From: Ciceribacter sp. L1K22
GTDB taxonomy: Bacteria > Pseudomonadota > Alphaproteobacteria > Rhizobiales > Rhizobiaceae
Reading direction: 5' to 3'
Length of the DNA stretch: 64,000 bases
NCBI RefSeq assembly: GCF_017599385.1
Contig: NZ_JAGFPK010000001.1
Coordinates: 1,118,177-1,182,176, forward strand
Below are positions 63,482 through 64,000 of this stretch, one piece after another; position 1 is the stretch's first letter, and each line of letters begins with the position of its first letter. A program made the position numbers and the translations under genes. Below the pieces are notes generated by a model, which was given only the letters and a program-made list of their open reading frames with translations, had not been told where the DNA came from and did no database searches.

Positions 63482-63697
63482 GTGAGCACAGTAATTCTGA
63501 CTTCCCGTGAAATAGCGGCCGTCAGCTATGACGATGCGGCGGCACGACTGCAGGTGGAACTGCGCAAGGGCGGCCTCTACGAGGTCATTGATGTGCCGGA
63601 ACCGGTGTTTCACAAGCTGTGCACGTCGCCGTCACCGGGCACCTATTTCCACCTCCACATCCGCAAGGGCGGATACAATATCCGCCGTCTGCGCTAG
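63482..63697 (+). CDS. KTSC-domain protein
   Basis: 71-residue protein consisting of a KTSC domain: IAAVSYDDAAARLQVELRKGGLYEV, VPEPVFHKLCTSPSPGTYFHLHIRKG and a C-terminal YNIRRL. This domain is thought to bind nucleic acid in some contexts, but its role is not established. The start is GTG 63482 with GAGAGG about 6 nt ahead; a TTG at 63407 would add sequence without family similarity. Convergent with a GST gene. Confidence 0.85.
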   Translation: MSTVILTSREIAAVSYDDAAARLQVELRKGGLYEVIDVPEPVFHKLCTSPSPGTYFHLHIRKGGYNIRRLR

Positions 63698-63726
63698 GGC
63701 GTTCCTGTCCGGGGTACTGCCGCCGA

Positions 63727-64000
63727 TCATTCCACCTCGGCCAGCCGCTTCCCCCACATCGCCTTGAAGCCGGGACGGGCGTGACAGCGCGCCAGCCAGT
63801 CCCGGACATGGGGATGCTTCTCGAACAGCGGCGTGTGCGCCGATGCATAGCGGACCACCTCGGCCAGATTGATGTCGGCGACGGTGAAGCGTTCGCCCAC
63901 GATGTATTCCGCTCCGGCAAAATGACAGTCGAGCACGGCGAATGGACGGTCGAGGAGGCGGGCAACCGCCAGGGCCTCCGCTTTGCCGGCCTCGGTTTCA
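63727..64000 (-). CDS. Glutathione S-transferase, C-terminal part (cut by window edge)
   Basis: The reading frame is open to the right edge; about 90 C-terminal residues are visible. They carry the GST helical domain with YIVGERFTVADINLAEVVRYA (the N-capping box S/T-x-x-D of helix 6 in TVAD) and the end HVRDWLARCHARPGFKAMWGKRLAEVE. The N-terminal thioredoxin-fold half and its catalytic residue are outside the window, so class and substrate cannot be stated. Confidence 0.88.
   Translation of the reverse strand, partial: ETEAGKAEALAVARLLDRPFAVLDCHFAGAEYIVGERFTVADINLAEVVRYASAHTPLFEKHPHVRDWLARCHARPGFKAMWGKRLAEVE

Overview
The window is about 64 kb of high-GC chromosomal DNA from an alphaproteobacterium, most probably a member of the Rhizobiaceae (Rhizobium, Agrobacterium, Sinorhizobium or Shinella type). 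Support comes from the betICBA cluster, an lpiA/acvB-type pair, a rhizobial-type (class 3) L-asparaginase, a palindromic intergenic repeat resembling rhizobial mosaic elements, and many promoter-like sites of the alphaproteobacterial general stress type. I see no insertion sequence, prophage, CRISPR array or rRNA. The DNA reads as ordinary core and accessory chromosome; smc is cut by the left edge and a glutathione S-transferase gene by the right edge.

Layout. 0-7.7 kb: smc, a diguanylate cyclase, an Ivy-like lysozyme inhibitor and ppdK. 7.7-12.1 kb: an AhpD-like gene plus an ECF41 sigma factor with its own consensus promoter, then a HupE-type metal permease and two membrane proteins. 12.1-14.1 kb: MBL-fold hydrolase, cupin and a PfpI-type protein. 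tRNA-Gln at 14.3 kb. 14.4-19.1 kb: a MocR-type (TauR-like) regulator and taurine-pyruvate aminotransferase, facing an IsfD-like reductase and IsfE-like exporter. Together these could turn taurine into alanine nitrogen plus exported isethionate. 19.5-24.6 kb: a ureohydrolase with a polyamine-type ABC importer. 25.8-30.5 kb: tRNA-Pro and then a stress island (a 24-residue membrane peptide, a 54-residue hydrophilic protein, a BON protein, a DUF892 ferritin-like protein, a DUF2188-like protein, a single-domain response regulator and glgX).

30.5-36 kb: PAS protein, LacI regulator, soluble chemoreceptor and MerR-cobalamin regulator. 36-41.3 kb: assimilatory sulfate reduction (cysN, cysD, cysH), a divergent Rrf2 regulator and an orphan sulfate-binding protein. 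41.3-45.1 kb: a DUF2161 nuclease-fold protein and a TRAP transporter. 45.4-49.5 kb: a short MprF/LpiA-like synthase, acvB and a ClC transporter. 49.6-55 kb: betI-betC-betB-betA for choline-O-sulfate to glycine betaine. 55-64 kb: an EAL-CBS-GGDEF protein, a quinone oxidoreductase, chrA, a small transcript with a 24-codon ORF, a DUF3750 protein, L-asparaginase, a DeoR regulator with a divergent DUF4406 gene, and VOC, KTSC and GST proteins.

The observations most worth following are: (1) GGAAC-N16-(G/C)GTT promoters in front of at least five genes, four of them in the 25.9-28.4 kb island, implying one general-stress regulon; (2) the roughly 190-nt transcript near 59.5 kb, whose Shine-Dalgarno is fully complementary to the 16S 3' end and can pair with a segment just after the stop codon; (3) the tauR/tpa-isfD/isfE arrangement; (4) the MprF homologue lacking its flippase; and (5) an array of 10-bp-phased repeats in the DeoR/DUF4406 promoter region.
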